Positions 26,549-35,740 are shown, numbered from the stretch's first letter. The stretch is 64,000 nucleotides of DNA from A07HB70 sp964512675 (GCA_964512675.1 CAZEJR010000001.1:124001-188000); one strand, 5' to 3'. Program-made: numbers and translations. Notes: generated from the sequence alone by a model not told the origin.

Positions 26549-28133
26549 CGTACCCCTCCTGTGAGACGATGACGAGCATCGACAGCGCGGAGACGAGCAG
26601 CAACACGAACGCTGGAACGGCCGCCGCGCCGAAGTACCCGTCGGAGTGGGCAGTCCAGACGCGGGTGACGAGCGTCGAGAACCCCGCCGGACGGAGGAGG
26701 AGCGTCGCCGGCAGCTCCTTCATCGTGGTCAGGAAGACGAGCGCGGCGCCGCCGGCGACGCCCGGCGCGACGAGCGGCAGCGTGACCGAGCGGAACGCGC
26801 CGACGCTCGACCGGCCGAGCGTCCGGGCGGCCTCCGGCAGCGCCGGGTCCACCTGGAGGACGGCGGCGCGCACCGACCCGACGGCCTGCGGGAGAAAGCG
26901 GACGACGTAGGCGACGACGAGGAGCGCGACGGTGGGGTAGAACGGCCCGAGCGAGTTGACGCCGAGGTAGACGAGCGCGAGGCCGAGGACGACGCCGGGG
27001 ACGGCGTAGCCGAGGTACGACACTCGCTCGAACAGCCCGGCGAGACGCGACCCTCGTGTCGCGGAGGCGTACGCGACCGGGACGCCGACGACGACGGCGA
27101 CGAGCGCCGCCGCCGCTGCCACGCTCACCGAGCTGAGCACGACACCGGGGCCGGTCGCGAGTGTCCCACCCGCCGACGCGGTCTCGCGGACGAACCAGGT
27201 CAGCAGAACCCCGAGCGGGACGCCCAGCGCGAGGACGGGAACCGCGAGAGCGGCGGCCAGCGCTGGCCAGCGCCACCGGCCGAGGCGCACCCGGTCGCCG
27301 CTCTGGCCGCCGGAGCCGGCGTACACCGGGTCGTCGTTACGGACCATCGACTCGAGACCGAGGACGAGGAGCGTCGCGGCCAGGAGCTGGAGCGAGAGAA
27401 GCGCCGCGCGGTCCTGGCGGAACGCGGTGAAGTCGACGTAGATGACACGGGTGAACGCGTCGAACTGCATGATCGCCGGCGTGCCGAAGTCCGCGAGAGC
27501 GTACAGCGCGACGAGGAGCGACCCGGCGGCGACGGCAGGTCGGACCCGCGGCCACGTCACACGGCGGAAGGCGCTCGCCGGGCCCTCGCCGAGCGTCCGG
27601 GCCGCGTCGACGAGACGGGCGTCGAGCGCCCGGAGCGCCGCGCGGGTGGTGATGTAGACGTACGGGTACGTGTAGAGGGAGAGTACCAGCGCCGCGCCCG
27701 CGAACCCGTAGATCTCGGGCAGGCGCTCGACGCCGAGCGGCGCGAGCAGGCGCCGGAGCGCGCCACGAGGGCCGAAGGCGGCGACGAACGCGAACGCGCC
27801 GATGTAGGAGGGAACGACCAGCGGGAGCGAGACCAGAACCGTCGTCACGCGGCGGTACGGCAGGTCCGTCCTGACCGTCAGGTACGCGAGCGGGACGCCG
27901 ACGGCCACCGATGCGGCGGTGACGACGGTGACGAGCGCGACGCTGTTGACCAGCACCTGGACCGTGTCCGGACGGGTGAGGATGGTCACCGACGCTCCGA
28001 GCCCGACGCTCGCCGCCTGCGCGACGAGGTACGCGACCGGGACGAGCAGGAGGGCGGCGACGACGCCGCTCGTCACCGTCGCGGCGACGCCGAACCCGTC
28101 TTCCTCACCGCCGCGCCGGCTCCGTGTCGCCAT
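26538..28133 (-). CDS. Ferric-type ABC transporter, fused double permease
   Basis: 531 aa with about 12 membrane helices. Two copies of the permease domain are fused, as in FbpB. Each has an EAA loop: LVDAARTLGEGPASAFRRVTWPRVRP and LPEAARTLGRSSVGAFRSVTLPLVAP. A hinge of charged residues separates the halves near residue 270. The start ATG overlaps the stop of the binding protein gene (TCAT on the plus strand), and its end overlaps the ATPase gene, so the three are translationally coupled. Confidence 0.9.
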   Translation of the reverse strand: MATRSRRGGEEDGFGVAATVTSGVVAALLLVPVAYLVAQAASVGLGASVTILTRPDTVQVLVNSVALVTVVTAASVAVGVPLAYLTVRTDLPYRRVTTVLVSLPLVVPSYIGAFAFVAAFGPRGALRRLLAPLGVERLPEIYGFAGAALVLSLYTYPYVYITTRAALRALDARLVDAARTLGEGPASAFRRVTWPRVRPAVAAGSLLVALYALADFGTPAIMQFDAFTRVIYVDFTAFRQDRAALLSLQLLAATLLVLGLESMVRNDDPVYAGSGGQSGDRVRLGRWRWPALAAALAVPVLALGVPLGVLLTWFVRETASAGGTLATGPGVVLSSVSVAAAAALVAVVVGVPVAYASATRGSRLAGLFERVSYLGYAVPGVVLGLALVYLGVNSLGPFYPTVALLVVAYVVRFLPQAVGSVRAAVLQVDPALPEAARTLGRSSVGAFRSVTLPLVAPGVAGGAALVFLTTMKELPATLLLRPAGFSTLVTRVWTAHSDGYFGAAAVPAFVLLLVSALSMLVIVSQEGYDVR

Positions 28134-29266
28134 CAGAGCGCGCCGACGTCCCGGAGGAGTTCGACCGTCCCCTCGATGTCGGAGAGTTCCGTCAGGTCGA
28201 GCCCCTCCGGCGGCGACAGCTCGTCGACGGAGGGGAGCCGACCGACCGGGTCGACTCCGGGCACGAGCGGGTACTCGAACGTCTCGCGCGCGAAGTAGTC
28301 CTGTGCCTCCGCGGAGAGCAGGTGCCGGACGAAGTTCGCCGCGAGGTCGCCGTCCGCGGCGGTGTCGAGCGCCGCCGCGCCGGCGACGTTGAAGATGGCG
28401 CCCGCGTCGTCACGGGTGAACGCCGTCGCGACCGGCGCGTCCGGCCGGCCCGCGAGCACCCGCTGGACGTAGTAGTGGTTCGCGAAGCCGGCGTCGAGTT
28501 CGCCGTCCGCGACGGCCTGCGAGACGAGGAACTCGTCGGAGTAGGAGGTGTCGAGCCCCAGGTCGAGCATCGCGTTCAGCCACTTGCGGGTCCGGTCCTC
28601 GCCGTTCAGCACCCGCATCGCGGTGACGAACGCCTGGAACGACGAGTACGTCGGCGCGCAGCCGATGGCGTCGCGGAACGGCTCCGTCTCGGGAAACGCG
28701 AAGATATCCTCGGGCACGTCGCCCTCGCTCAGCGCCTCTGTGTTGAACGGTACCGACCGCGCGCGCCCGGAGGTGCCGATCCAGTCCTCGTCGGGCGAGC
28801 TGAACTCGCCGGGAACCAGCTCGAGGACGTCCGCCGGGAGCGTGACGGTCCGGCCCTGCTCGGCGACGGCGCCGAGCGACCCGGCGTTGACCGAGAAGAA
28901 GACGTCCGCCGGGCTCTCCGCACCCTCCGTCTCGAGCTGGTTGACGAGCTCCGCGGCGCTGTTGTACCGCACCCGGAGCGTCAGGTCGTCGTAACGGTCC
29001 TCGAGGAAGGAGACGAACTCCCCGACGAGCGGTTCGCCTCGCCCGGAGTAGACGGTGAGGTCGCCGGACATCGTCGGCATCTCGGTCATCGACGTGCCGC
29101 CCTCGAGCGACCGGTCGCCGAACGGCGACCGGCCGGACCCGATCTGTGCCGCCGCGCCGGCGGCGTCTCCGGACTCGCCACCCAGGACACCCGAACAGCC
29201 CGCGAGTCCGGCGAGGCCTGCGACCGAGGCGCCACGGAGGAGCCGCCGTCGTGTCGTGTCGTTCAT
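28133..29266 (-). CDS. Ferric-type ABC transporter, substrate-binding lipoprotein
   Basis: 377 aa. A Tat lipoprotein signal is clear: twin/triple Arg in NDTTRRRLLRGASVAG and lipobox LAGC at residue 24. The mature part begins with LTVYSGRGEPLVGEF and has VRYNSAAELVNQLETEG and SPADVFFS, typical of FbpA-like iron(III)-binding proteins; the paired Tyr of the iron site are in FANHYYVQRV. It captures Fe(III) outside the cell and feeds the permease. First gene of the operon, with an operator palindrome just upstream. Confidence 0.9.
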   Translation of the reverse strand: MNDTTRRRLLRGASVAGLAGLAGCSGVLGGESGDAAGAAAQIGSGRSPFGDRSLEGGTSMTEMPTMSGDLTVYSGRGEPLVGEFVSFLEDRYDDLTLRVRYNSAAELVNQLETEGAESPADVFFSVNAGSLGAVAEQGRTVTLPADVLELVPGEFSSPDEDWIGTSGRARSVPFNTEALSEGDVPEDIFAFPETEPFRDAIGCAPTYSSFQAFVTAMRVLNGEDRTRKWLNAMLDLGLDTSYSDEFLVSQAVADGELDAGFANHYYVQRVLAGRPDAPVATAFTRDDAGAIFNVAGAAALDTAADGDLAANFVRHLLSAEAQDYFARETFEYPLVPGVDPVGRLPSVDELSPPEGLDLTELSDIEGTVELLRDVGAL

Positions 29267-29272
29267 GTCCGG

Positions 29273-29288
29273 TTTAGGTCCTCCTAAA
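29273..29288 (-). promoter_or_regulatory. DtxR/Idr-type metal operator in front of the ferric transporter
   Basis: TTTAGG-N4-CCTAAA is a perfect inverted repeat (29273-29278 and 29283-29288). It contains TTAGGN4CCTAA, the core of operators of DtxR/IdeR/MntR-class repressors and haloarchaeal Idr/SirR proteins. It lies between the TATA box at 29292-29299 and the ATG at 29266, over the expected transcription start. Iron repression of the operon is inferred. Confidence 0.7.
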
Positions 29289-29290
29289 AC

Positions 29291-29300
29291 AGTTATATCT
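29291..29300 (-). promoter_or_regulatory. TATA box of the ferric transporter operon
   Basis: The minus strand reads AGATATAACT, about 26-34 nt before the ATG at 29266, giving a very short leader. It overlaps the last codons of the upstream GT75-type gene. Confidence 0.6.
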
Positions 29301-30438
29301 GTCGGTCGACGCCCGTCCGGGTCGGCGCGAGCCGGTCGAGACAGTTCACCCAGTCCGCGAGGTACTCGCCACAGTGCGCGAGGAACGCGGCGTTGCGCCA
29401 GTCCTCGTCGCCCGCCGTCACGAGTGCATCGGCGACGGCGCGGGCGACGTCCGCGAACGTCTCCGCGTCGTCGCCGGCGTCGTCGACCACGCGCCAGAGG
29501 TGTTCGTTCAGCTCCAGCGCCGCCGTCTCCGCCGCGAGGTCGTCGAAGGTCGAGCGCGGGGTCTTGTGGTGGTGACAGAGCGGCGCGCCCGACCGGACAC
29601 CCCGCCCGAGCACGTCGCAGGCGCGTTTCAACAGGACACCGGACCAGATGTCGTCGAACCGCCCCACGCCCCACTCGTTGTCGTCCATCGGGAACTGGTA
29701 GAACGCGGGGACGACTTCGCGACGGAACGCGAGGTTCATCGAGCAGACGGTGAGGTAGTTCCCCGGCGCGACGAGGAAGTCGTCGCCGTAGTCCTCCGCC
29801 GAGAGCCGAACCGTCGACTGCCCGCGCAGGTCCCCCTCCGCGAGGATGCGCGCCGCGTCGAGGTCCGGCACGTCCGTCCAGAGTCCCTGTGAGGCGACGA
29901 CGTCCGTCTCGCCCGCCCGCTCTCGCCTCTCCGTCTCGTCCATCGCGGAGTACGGATAGCCCCGCGGGTAGAGGTCGTACGGAACGTCCTCGAGGACGTT
30001 CACCCACCGCTCGTCCGACGACCGCGTCTCGAGTCCGGCTGTCGGGCCGAGGTTCGCGAGGTGAGAGCCGAAAAAGTCCCGCGTCTCGTGGGGTCGGGTG
30101 TCGTCGTCGAGGAAGAGTCCGTAGTCGAACCCCTCGGCCCAGAGGTAGAGGAGACCGAAACTCGTCTGTGCGTGGCTCCGCGCCGGGATCAGGTGCTCGT
30201 ACGCCGCGACGTCGTGGTCGGCCAGCCACGCCGACCGTCTACGGCTGTCGAAGACCGCGCCCGAGACGTCGAGATCGCGCACCATCTCGCGCATCTCCGC
30301 CGTCGGGCAGTGGTCCTCTGTGACGAGAACGACGTGGAGACGACCCGCGTCGAAGCCGTGCTCTCGCGCGTTCGCGACGTAGTCGCGGACGCAGTCGTAC
30401 TCTCGGACCGTCGGGACGACCACACAGACGTCCTGCAC
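29293..30438 (-). CDS. RGP/GT75-family glycosyltransferase or UDP-sugar mutase-like protein
   Basis: 381 aa from a GTG at 30438. The pattern follows reversibly glycosylated polypeptides (GT75; plant UDP-arabinopyranose mutases): N-terminal VCVVVPTVREYD, acid triad FLDDDT near residue 105, YPRGYPYS with the Arg that is self-glycosylated in plant proteins, SQGLWTDVPDLDA, CSMNLAFRREVVPAFY, GRFDDIWSGVLLKRACDVLGRGV and HHHKTPRS. No signal or membrane segment. The family interconverts UDP-sugars or primes glycan synthesis; the substrate here is unknown. An iron-type operator lies in its promoter, matching that of the transporter gene just downstream. Confidence 0.82.
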   Translation of the reverse strand: MQDVCVVVPTVREYDCVRDYVANAREHGFDAGRLHVVLVTEDHCPTAEMREMVRDLDVSGAVFDSRRRSAWLADHDVAAYEHLIPARSHAQTSFGLLYLWAEGFDYGLFLDDDTRPHETRDFFGSHLANLGPTAGLETRSSDERWVNVLEDVPYDLYPRGYPYSAMDETERRERAGETDVVASQGLWTDVPDLDAARILAEGDLRGQSTVRLSAEDYGDDFLVAPGNYLTVCSMNLAFRREVVPAFYQFPMDDNEWGVGRFDDIWSGVLLKRACDVLGRGVRSGAPLCHHHKTPRSTFDDLAAETAALELNEHLWRVVDDAGDDAETFADVARAVADALVTAGDEDWRNAAFLAHCGEYLADWVNCLDRLAPTRTGVDRQI

Positions 30439-30448
30439 GGACGGAGGT

Positions 30449-30464
30449 TTTTGGCCCGCCTAAA
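30449..30464 (-). promoter_or_regulatory. Second DtxR/Idr-like operator, before the GT75-type gene
   Basis: On the minus strand TTTAGG-CGGG-CCAAAA, with the same 6-4-6 spacing as the site at 29273-29288 and one mismatch in the right arm. It ends 10 nt before the GTG at 30438 and overlaps the place of the TATA element (CTACTTTAGG). A shared regulator for both transcripts is likely but not proven. Confidence 0.5.
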
Positions 30465-30518
30465 GTAGCTGTCGGCTCGGGTCGACGGGGTTTAGCCGCC
30501 GCCGGTCTATCCGTCGAC

Positions 30519-30941
30519 ATGGCGTACGACGCGGTTCTGATATACGACGGTGACTGCCCGTACTGCTCCGTCGCGGCGACGGCGCTTCGCCGCGTCGAGG
30601 ACGTCGGGGCGGTGCCGTGGGAAGCGGAGGCCGCCGGGTCGTTCCTCGACGCGCAGTTCGGCGAACAGCCGTTTGCGATGTTCCTCGTCGACGAGCGCCG
30701 GAGCCGCGTGTACGCGGGCCGTGCGGCGGCAGAGGAGCTGACGGAGCGCGCGGGCACGCCGTCGCTGGTCGGGTCGCTGGTGCGCGACAACTACGACCGT
30801 ATCGCCGCCGTCGTCGGCGCCGCGTCGGGCCGGGGGCGCGACCCGGACGACTACCACGAGATCTACCCGATGGCCGACGACGCACGAGCGCAGTTCGGGG
30901 CGCTCCGCGAAGCCGCCGTCGCAGAGGCACCGACGGGGTGA
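30519..30941 (+). CDS. DCC-family thiol-disulfide oxidoreductase (DUF393)
   Basis: 140 aa. The N-terminus VLIYDGDCPYCSVAATALRR carries the DCC-type motif (D-G-x-C-x-x-C) of this thioredoxin-like family. A second feature is the pattern MFLVDERRSRVYAGRAAAEEL. The partner is not known. The stop overlaps the GTG of the next gene by 4 bp. ATG start at 30519, 80 bp from the divergent GT75-type gene. Confidence 0.85.
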   Translation: MAYDAVLIYDGDCPYCSVAATALRRVEDVGAVPWEAEAAGSFLDAQFGEQPFAMFLVDERRSRVYAGRAAAEELTERAGTPSLVGSLVRDNYDRIAAVVGAASGRGRDPDDYHEIYPMADDARAQFGALREAAVAEAPTG

Positions 30942-31351
30942 CCGCGGGCGGCACCTACACCCTCCTGCTCTCGGTCCCGACGGCGACGACGCTCGAGGTC
31001 GGTGCTCTGGGCGAGTGCCGCGTTCCGGCGGGGACCTGCGCCTACACCGGAAGCGCGCTCGGAAGCGGGGGGTTCGCACGCGTCGACCGACACCGTCGGG
31101 TCGCGCGCGGCGACCACGACGTCCGTCACTGGCACGTCGACTACCTAGCCGGCGACCCGAACGTGTCCCTCGTCGGGGTGGTGACGAGCCCCGCCGACGC
31201 CGAGTGTCGCGTCGCCCGGGCGCTCCCGTCGGGACCGGTCGACGGCTTCGGTGCCTCCGACTGTGGCTGCCGGAGCCACCTCGCGCACGCGAGCGACGCC
31301 GCAGCGCTACGAGAACGCACCGAGCGGGCGCACGCGGCGCTCGGTGGGTAG
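30938..31351 (+). CDS. DUF123 (GIY-YIG-related) domain protein
   Basis: 137 aa from a GTG overlapping the previous stop. The core TYTLLLSVP, then GECRVPAGTCAYTGSALGSGGFARVDRHRR and HWHVDYLAG matches DUF123, a variant of the GIY-YIG nuclease fold. A conserved CRVARAL and FGASDCGCRSHL, with Cys and His suited to metal binding, close the domain. In other archaea DUF123 is often fused or close to endonuclease III; here it pairs with the DCC protein. Function unproven. Confidence 0.83.
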   Translation: MTAGGTYTLLLSVPTATTLEVGALGECRVPAGTCAYTGSALGSGGFARVDRHRRVARGDHDVRHWHVDYLAGDPNVSLVGVVTSPADAECRVARALPSGPVDGFGASDCGCRSHLAHASDAAALRERTERAHAALGG

Positions 31352-31596
31352 AGCGTGGCGACCGAGCGGACGGTGTCAGCGGTACCCCCCGACAGATAGC
31401 TCGTCGGCGAGTAACCCCCCTCGGCCTGGCGTCCGCGGTTCGTCGGCGGCATACGGTTCTTTCGACCAGCTATCCTCGGGGGCGCGCCGAACACCGTCGC
31501 AGGCGACCGCCAGGCCAGTCCTCGACTCGATCTGACGGGTCGGGGGGGCACGCGACGACGCGCCGACACGACGGGATCGCCGCCCGGCGCTACGGC

Positions 31597-32115
31597 GTGC
31601 TCGGGGCTGTCGGCTCCGGGACGACCGACGGGCGGAATCCGACGGCGGCGCTCGACGTCTCGCGCTCGACGGTCGGCCGAGCCGTCCGCGAACTCGAAGG
31701 GGCCGGACTCGTCGGACGCGTCGACGGCGGACACTCCCCGGAACACTCGCTCCGGGACGAGCAGACGACCGTGCGCCTCGCCGCAGTAGCGGACGCGCCG
31801 TCGGCGTTCGCGGCGCTCCCGAACGACACGGAGATCGATCCGTCCGTACTGGCCGACGCGACGGTCGTCCTCATCGACGCGGCGCTACCCGACTCGCCGC
31901 CGACGACCGAGACAGACCACGTCGACACCGACCGAACCGGCTGCCCGCTCCCGTACGGTCTCGTCGTGGCGCAGACGGACGACGGTGAGGAGACGTTCGT
32001 GACCGTCTACGACGACGGCATCGTCGGCCCGTCGCACGGCCCGGAGGCCGTCGTGTGGGCACGGCGGCTGACCGACAGAGCGCTCGCCGACGCGACGCCG
32101 GTGTCGCGCCTCTAG
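31597..32115 (+). pseudogene. Truncated HTH regulator (HVO_A0261-like), probably decayed
   Basis: Recognisable pieces: a winged-helix motif ALDVSRSTVGRAVRELEGAGLVGRVDGG, a linker piece AALPNDTEIDPSVLADATVV, and the C-terminal end LPYGLVVAQTDDGEETFVTVYDDG...AVVWARRLTDRALADATP. Full members of this haloarchaeal family have about 90 more residues between the last two pieces, which are replaced by a short acidic linker. The HTH lacks its first helix in any good frame, with the start at GTG 31597 only a guess. It may still make a 172-aa protein. The end overlaps the convergent DLD gene by 4 bp. Confidence 0.55.
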
Positions 32116-35100
32116 AGCGCTGCCGCCACCTTCTCGACCGGGTGGGGCGGCTCGGCACTCGCGCCGGGCCGAGACTTCAGCTGTGCCCGACAGGAGGCAC
32201 CGGGGGCGACGACCTGTTCGCCCGGGCTCGTCTCGACTTGGTCGAACAGGATCCGCCCGATCGCCTTGCTCATCGAGTAGTGCTCTGCCTCGTAGCCGAA
32301 CGACCCCGCCATCCCACAGCACGTCGAGTCGAGCGGGTCGACGTCGTAGCCCGCGCGACGGAGAACTCCGACCGCGTGGTGGTCTCTCTTCGTCGCCTTC
32401 TGGTGGCAGTGCCCGTGGTACGTCAGGTGCTCGTCGGCGTCGGTGTCGAAGCCGTCGTCGAGACGGAAGGCGTCGACGTACTCGAGGACACCGTAGGTGT
32501 TCTCGGCGACGCGCTCGACGTCCTCGCCGGACAGGAGGTCGCGGTAGTCCGACTGGAACATCACCGCGTCGGAGGGCTCGACCACGACGACGTCCCACCC
32601 TTCGGCGACCCGTGGTGCAAGCGCCTCGACGTTCGTCTCGGCGTGCTCTCGGGCGACGTCGAGAAACCCCTTCGAGTGTGCGGGACGTCCGCTGTCGCCC
32701 GCAGCGTCGGGCACCTCGACGTGGACGCCCGCGGCCTCGAGCACCTCGACGGCGGCCCGTCCCGCCGCGGGTCGGTTGTAGTTCGTGTAGGTGTCTGCGA
32801 GGAGGAGGACACGGCGCTCGGCCTCTGCTTCTGACACCTGCGCGCCGCCGCGGGCCGCGAACCAGTCGACGAACGTCTCGCGGTGGAACGGCGGCAGGTC
32901 GCGCTCGCGGGCGATGCCGAGCGTCTTCTCGGCGAGCCAGCCCGACCCGGGGAGCGAGGCGGCGACGTTCGACAGCGGCGCGAACAGCGACCCGAGCTTC
33001 GACACGGTCGCGGCGTTGGCGAACAGCCGGTCCCGGAGCGAGGCGCCGTGTCGTTGGTGGTGTTCGTGCTCGACCTCCGCCTTCAGCTTCGCCATATCCA
33101 CCTCACTCGGACAGTCCTTCGCACAGCCCTTACAGCCGATACAGAGGTCCATCACCTCGGTGACGAACTCGTCGTCGAACGCCCCGCGGTCGATGTCGCC
33201 GCTCATGGCCTGTCGGAGCATGTTCGCCCGGCCACGGGTAGACTGCATCTCCTCCTCGGCGGCGCGGTAGGTCGGGCACATCACCCCGCCGGTCGTCTCC
33301 TGCGGGCCGCGGCAGCCGCCACAGCCGTGACAGAGCTCCGCCATCCCCTGGAACCCGTTCTCGTTCTCCCAGTTCAGCGCCGGCTCGAAGTCGGCGTCGA
33401 ACTCGTAGGCCGGCGAGAACCGCAGGTTCTCGGTCATGTCGACGTCGCCACAGACGGTCCCGGGGTTGAGGATCCAGTCCGGGTCGAAGGCGGTCTTCAG
33501 GTCGCGGAAGGTCCGCCAGAGCCGCTCGCCGTACAGCTTCCGGTTCCACTGGGTCCGGGCTCGACCGTCGCCGTGTTCGCCCGACACCGACCCGCCGTAC
33601 TCGACGACGAGGTCCGTCGCCTCGTCGGCGATTGTCTCGTACTGTTCGACTCCCTCCAGCGTCTTCGTGTTCACCAGCGGTCGGATGTGGAGGACGCCCG
33701 GCCCGGCGTGGGCGTAGTAGGAGGCGAAGGTATCCTCCGTCTCCAGTATGTCCTCGAAGTCCGAGACGTAGTCGGGCAGGTTCTCCGCCGGAACGGCAGT
33801 GTCCTCGATAAACGCGACGTGTTTCTCGTCGCTGGTGCGCGAGAGCAGGATCGGGAGTCCGGACTTGCGCATCTTCCAGAACTTCGCCCGCGTCTCGGCG
33901 TCGTGTGCCTCCATCGCCGTCGTCGCGCGCGTCGACGCGTCGGCGACGGTGGTGCCACCGTCCGTCGTCCCCGGGACGTCCTCTGCCGCCGACGGGCACC
34001 GGTCGGCGACGAGGTCCGACACCTGCCGGCGACCGTGGTCGTCGTCGTCGGCGTAGAACTCGACGAGGAGCACGGCGGCGGTGCCGTCGGGGAGCATCCC
34101 AACCACGTCGCCGAACTCCGCGGTGTCGGCGGCCAAGTCGAGCAGGACGTCGTCCATCACCTCGACTGCGGCGGGACCGTGTTCGAGGATCGGCGCGACG
34201 TCCTCCATCGCGTCTATCATGCCGTCGTAGGTCAGGAGCGCCACCGACTTCGTCTCGGGCACGGGCTCGAGCGACACCGTCGCTTCCGTGACGATACCGA
34301 GTGTGCCCTCACTCCCGGCGAGAAGACGTGCGAGATTCACCGTCTCGCCCGCCCGTGCCTCGTCGACGAGCACGTCGAGGTTGTAGCCCGAGACGTTGCG
34401 TTTCAGGTCGGGATAGCGCCGTTCGACCTCCTCGGCCTCCTCGTCGAGTATCCGGACCACCTCGGCGTAGACCCGTTCCAGTATCGACCCCTCGGGGTCG
34501 GCCCCGGACCGGATCTCGGACAGCGGGGTCTCGCCGAGCGTCGTCACCGTGCCGTCGGCGAGGACGACCTCCACCTCCTCGATGTAGGCGTCGGTCTTGC
34601 CGTACTGCAGCGAGTGCGCGCCGGTCGAGTTGTTGCCGATGGCGCCGCCGAGGGCGCTCTTGTCGCCCCACGCCGGGTCGGGCGCGAACTTCAGGCCGCG
34701 GTCGGCGATCGCCTCGTTCAGGTCGCCGAGGTAGATCCCGGCCTCCGCTCTGGCCGTCTGTGCCGCCGGATCGACCCCGACGATGCCGTCCATCTCGGCG
34801 GTGAAGTCGAGGACGACGGCCTCGTTGACCGACTGGCCGGCGAGACTCGTCCCGCCGCCGCGGGGCAGGACCGGAATCTCGCGCTCGGCGCAGTAGTCGA
34901 CGACCGCCGCGACGTCTGCGGTGTCGGTCGGAAACACCACCCCGATCGGCGTCATCTCGTACGCGCTGGCGTCGGTCGCGTACAGCTCGCGGGTGTACTC
35001 GTCGAACCGGACGTCCCCTTCGACTGTCTCCTCGAGGTCCGCGACCAGTCCCGGGCGGGTCACGTTACCGCCGCCGTAGTCGTAGTCGGCGCGCTCGTCG

Positions 35101-35138
35101 GTCGCCGGGTCGCCCGGCGGTCCGGACGTGGATGCCAT
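32112..35138 (-). CDS. D-lactate dehydrogenase-like FAD/Fe-S fusion protein (GlcD-GlpC type)
   Basis: 1008 aa. Residues 1-570 are an FAD-linked oxidase: FAD motif PVLPRGGGTSLAGQSVN, GAIGNNSTGAHSLQYGKT, LLAGSEGTLGIVTEA, and the C-terminal VSGEHGDGRARTQW. Residues 620-710 carry cluster motifs CHGCGGCRGP..CPTYR and CIGCKGCAKDCPSEVD for two [4Fe-4S] centres. The end has two CCG-type domains, with CHQKATK and CCGMAGSFGYE. It oxidises D-lactate or a similar 2-hydroxy acid and passes electrons to the membrane. It is divergent from lutC. Confidence 0.9.
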   Translation of the reverse strand: MASTSGPPGDPATDERADYDYGGGNVTRPGLVADLEETVEGDVRFDEYTRELYATDASAYEMTPIGVVFPTDTADVAAVVDYCAEREIPVLPRGGGTSLAGQSVNEAVVLDFTAEMDGIVGVDPAAQTARAEAGIYLGDLNEAIADRGLKFAPDPAWGDKSALGGAIGNNSTGAHSLQYGKTDAYIEEVEVVLADGTVTTLGETPLSEIRSGADPEGSILERVYAEVVRILDEEAEEVERRYPDLKRNVSGYNLDVLVDEARAGETVNLARLLAGSEGTLGIVTEATVSLEPVPETKSVALLTYDGMIDAMEDVAPILEHGPAAVEVMDDVLLDLAADTAEFGDVVGMLPDGTAAVLLVEFYADDDDHGRRQVSDLVADRCPSAAEDVPGTTDGGTTVADASTRATTAMEAHDAETRAKFWKMRKSGLPILLSRTSDEKHVAFIEDTAVPAENLPDYVSDFEDILETEDTFASYYAHAGPGVLHIRPLVNTKTLEGVEQYETIADEATDLVVEYGGSVSGEHGDGRARTQWNRKLYGERLWRTFRDLKTAFDPDWILNPGTVCGDVDMTENLRFSPAYEFDADFEPALNWENENGFQGMAELCHGCGGCRGPQETTGGVMCPTYRAAEEEMQSTRGRANMLRQAMSGDIDRGAFDDEFVTEVMDLCIGCKGCAKDCPSEVDMAKLKAEVEHEHHQRHGASLRDRLFANAATVSKLGSLFAPLSNVAASLPGSGWLAEKTLGIARERDLPPFHRETFVDWFAARGGAQVSEAEAERRVLLLADTYTNYNRPAAGRAAVEVLEAAGVHVEVPDAAGDSGRPAHSKGFLDVAREHAETNVEALAPRVAEGWDVVVVEPSDAVMFQSDYRDLLSGEDVERVAENTYGVLEYVDAFRLDDGFDTDADEHLTYHGHCHQKATKRDHHAVGVLRRAGYDVDPLDSTCCGMAGSFGYEAEHYSMSKAIGRILFDQVETSPGEQVVAPGASCRAQLKSRPGASAEPPHPVEKVAAAL

Positions 35139-35215
35139 AGTTCGACACGGGCGGCGGTGGACATAAGCCCGGCGTCCGGCGTAACGGACTTGTATCGGGC
35201 GCCGCTGGATTCCTT

Positions 35216-35740
35216 ATGATCGATCAGGACAGCCAACACCTCGACCGGTTCCGCGAGGGCGTCGCGCGCCACGCCGCGTCGGTACGCCGGACGACGCCGA
35301 CGTCGTTCGAGACCGACCTCCTCGACGCCGTCGTCGATCCGGTCGTCGGCGCGCCGCTCCCGTTCGACGACCTCACCCTCCCGGACTCCGTGCCCGCCGT
35401 CTCGACGACCGCGGACCTCTCTGCGGCCCGGACCGGCGTCAGCGCAGCCAGCCTCGGCGTCGCGGACTACGGCTCCGTCGTCCTCGAGTCCGACCCGGAA
35501 GGGAGCGACCCCGTCTCGCTGTTTCCGGAGCGTCACGTCGTCGTCCTCCGCGCTGCCGACGTGGTGCCACGCCTCGCGGACGCTCTCGACGAGCTCGGGC
35601 CACGGATACGAGACGAGCGGTCGAGCGCGGTGTTCGCCACCGGCCCGAGCGCCACCGCAGACATGGGTGAACTGGTGTACGGTGCACACGGGCCGCGCGA
35701 GGTGACCGTGCTCCTCGTAGAGGCGGGAGGCGAGCCGTGA
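35216..35740 (+). CDS. lutC: LUD-domain protein, LutC-like
   Basis: 174 aa, ATG at 35216. The LUD domain shows VSTTADLSAARTGVSAASLGVADYGSVVLESDPE and ends with GPSATADMGELVYGAHGPREVTVLLVE, the LutC/YkgG signature. It is a non-catalytic-looking subunit of the L-lactate oxidising LutABC complex. Its stop overlaps the GTG of the next gene by 4 bp. Confidence 0.88.
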   Translation: MIDQDSQHLDRFREGVARHAASVRRTTPTSFETDLLDAVVDPVVGAPLPFDDLTLPDSVPAVSTTADLSAARTGVSAASLGVADYGSVVLESDPEGSDPVSLFPERHVVVLRAADVVPRLADALDELGPRIRDERSSAVFATGPSATADMGELVYGAHGPREVTVLLVEAGGEP

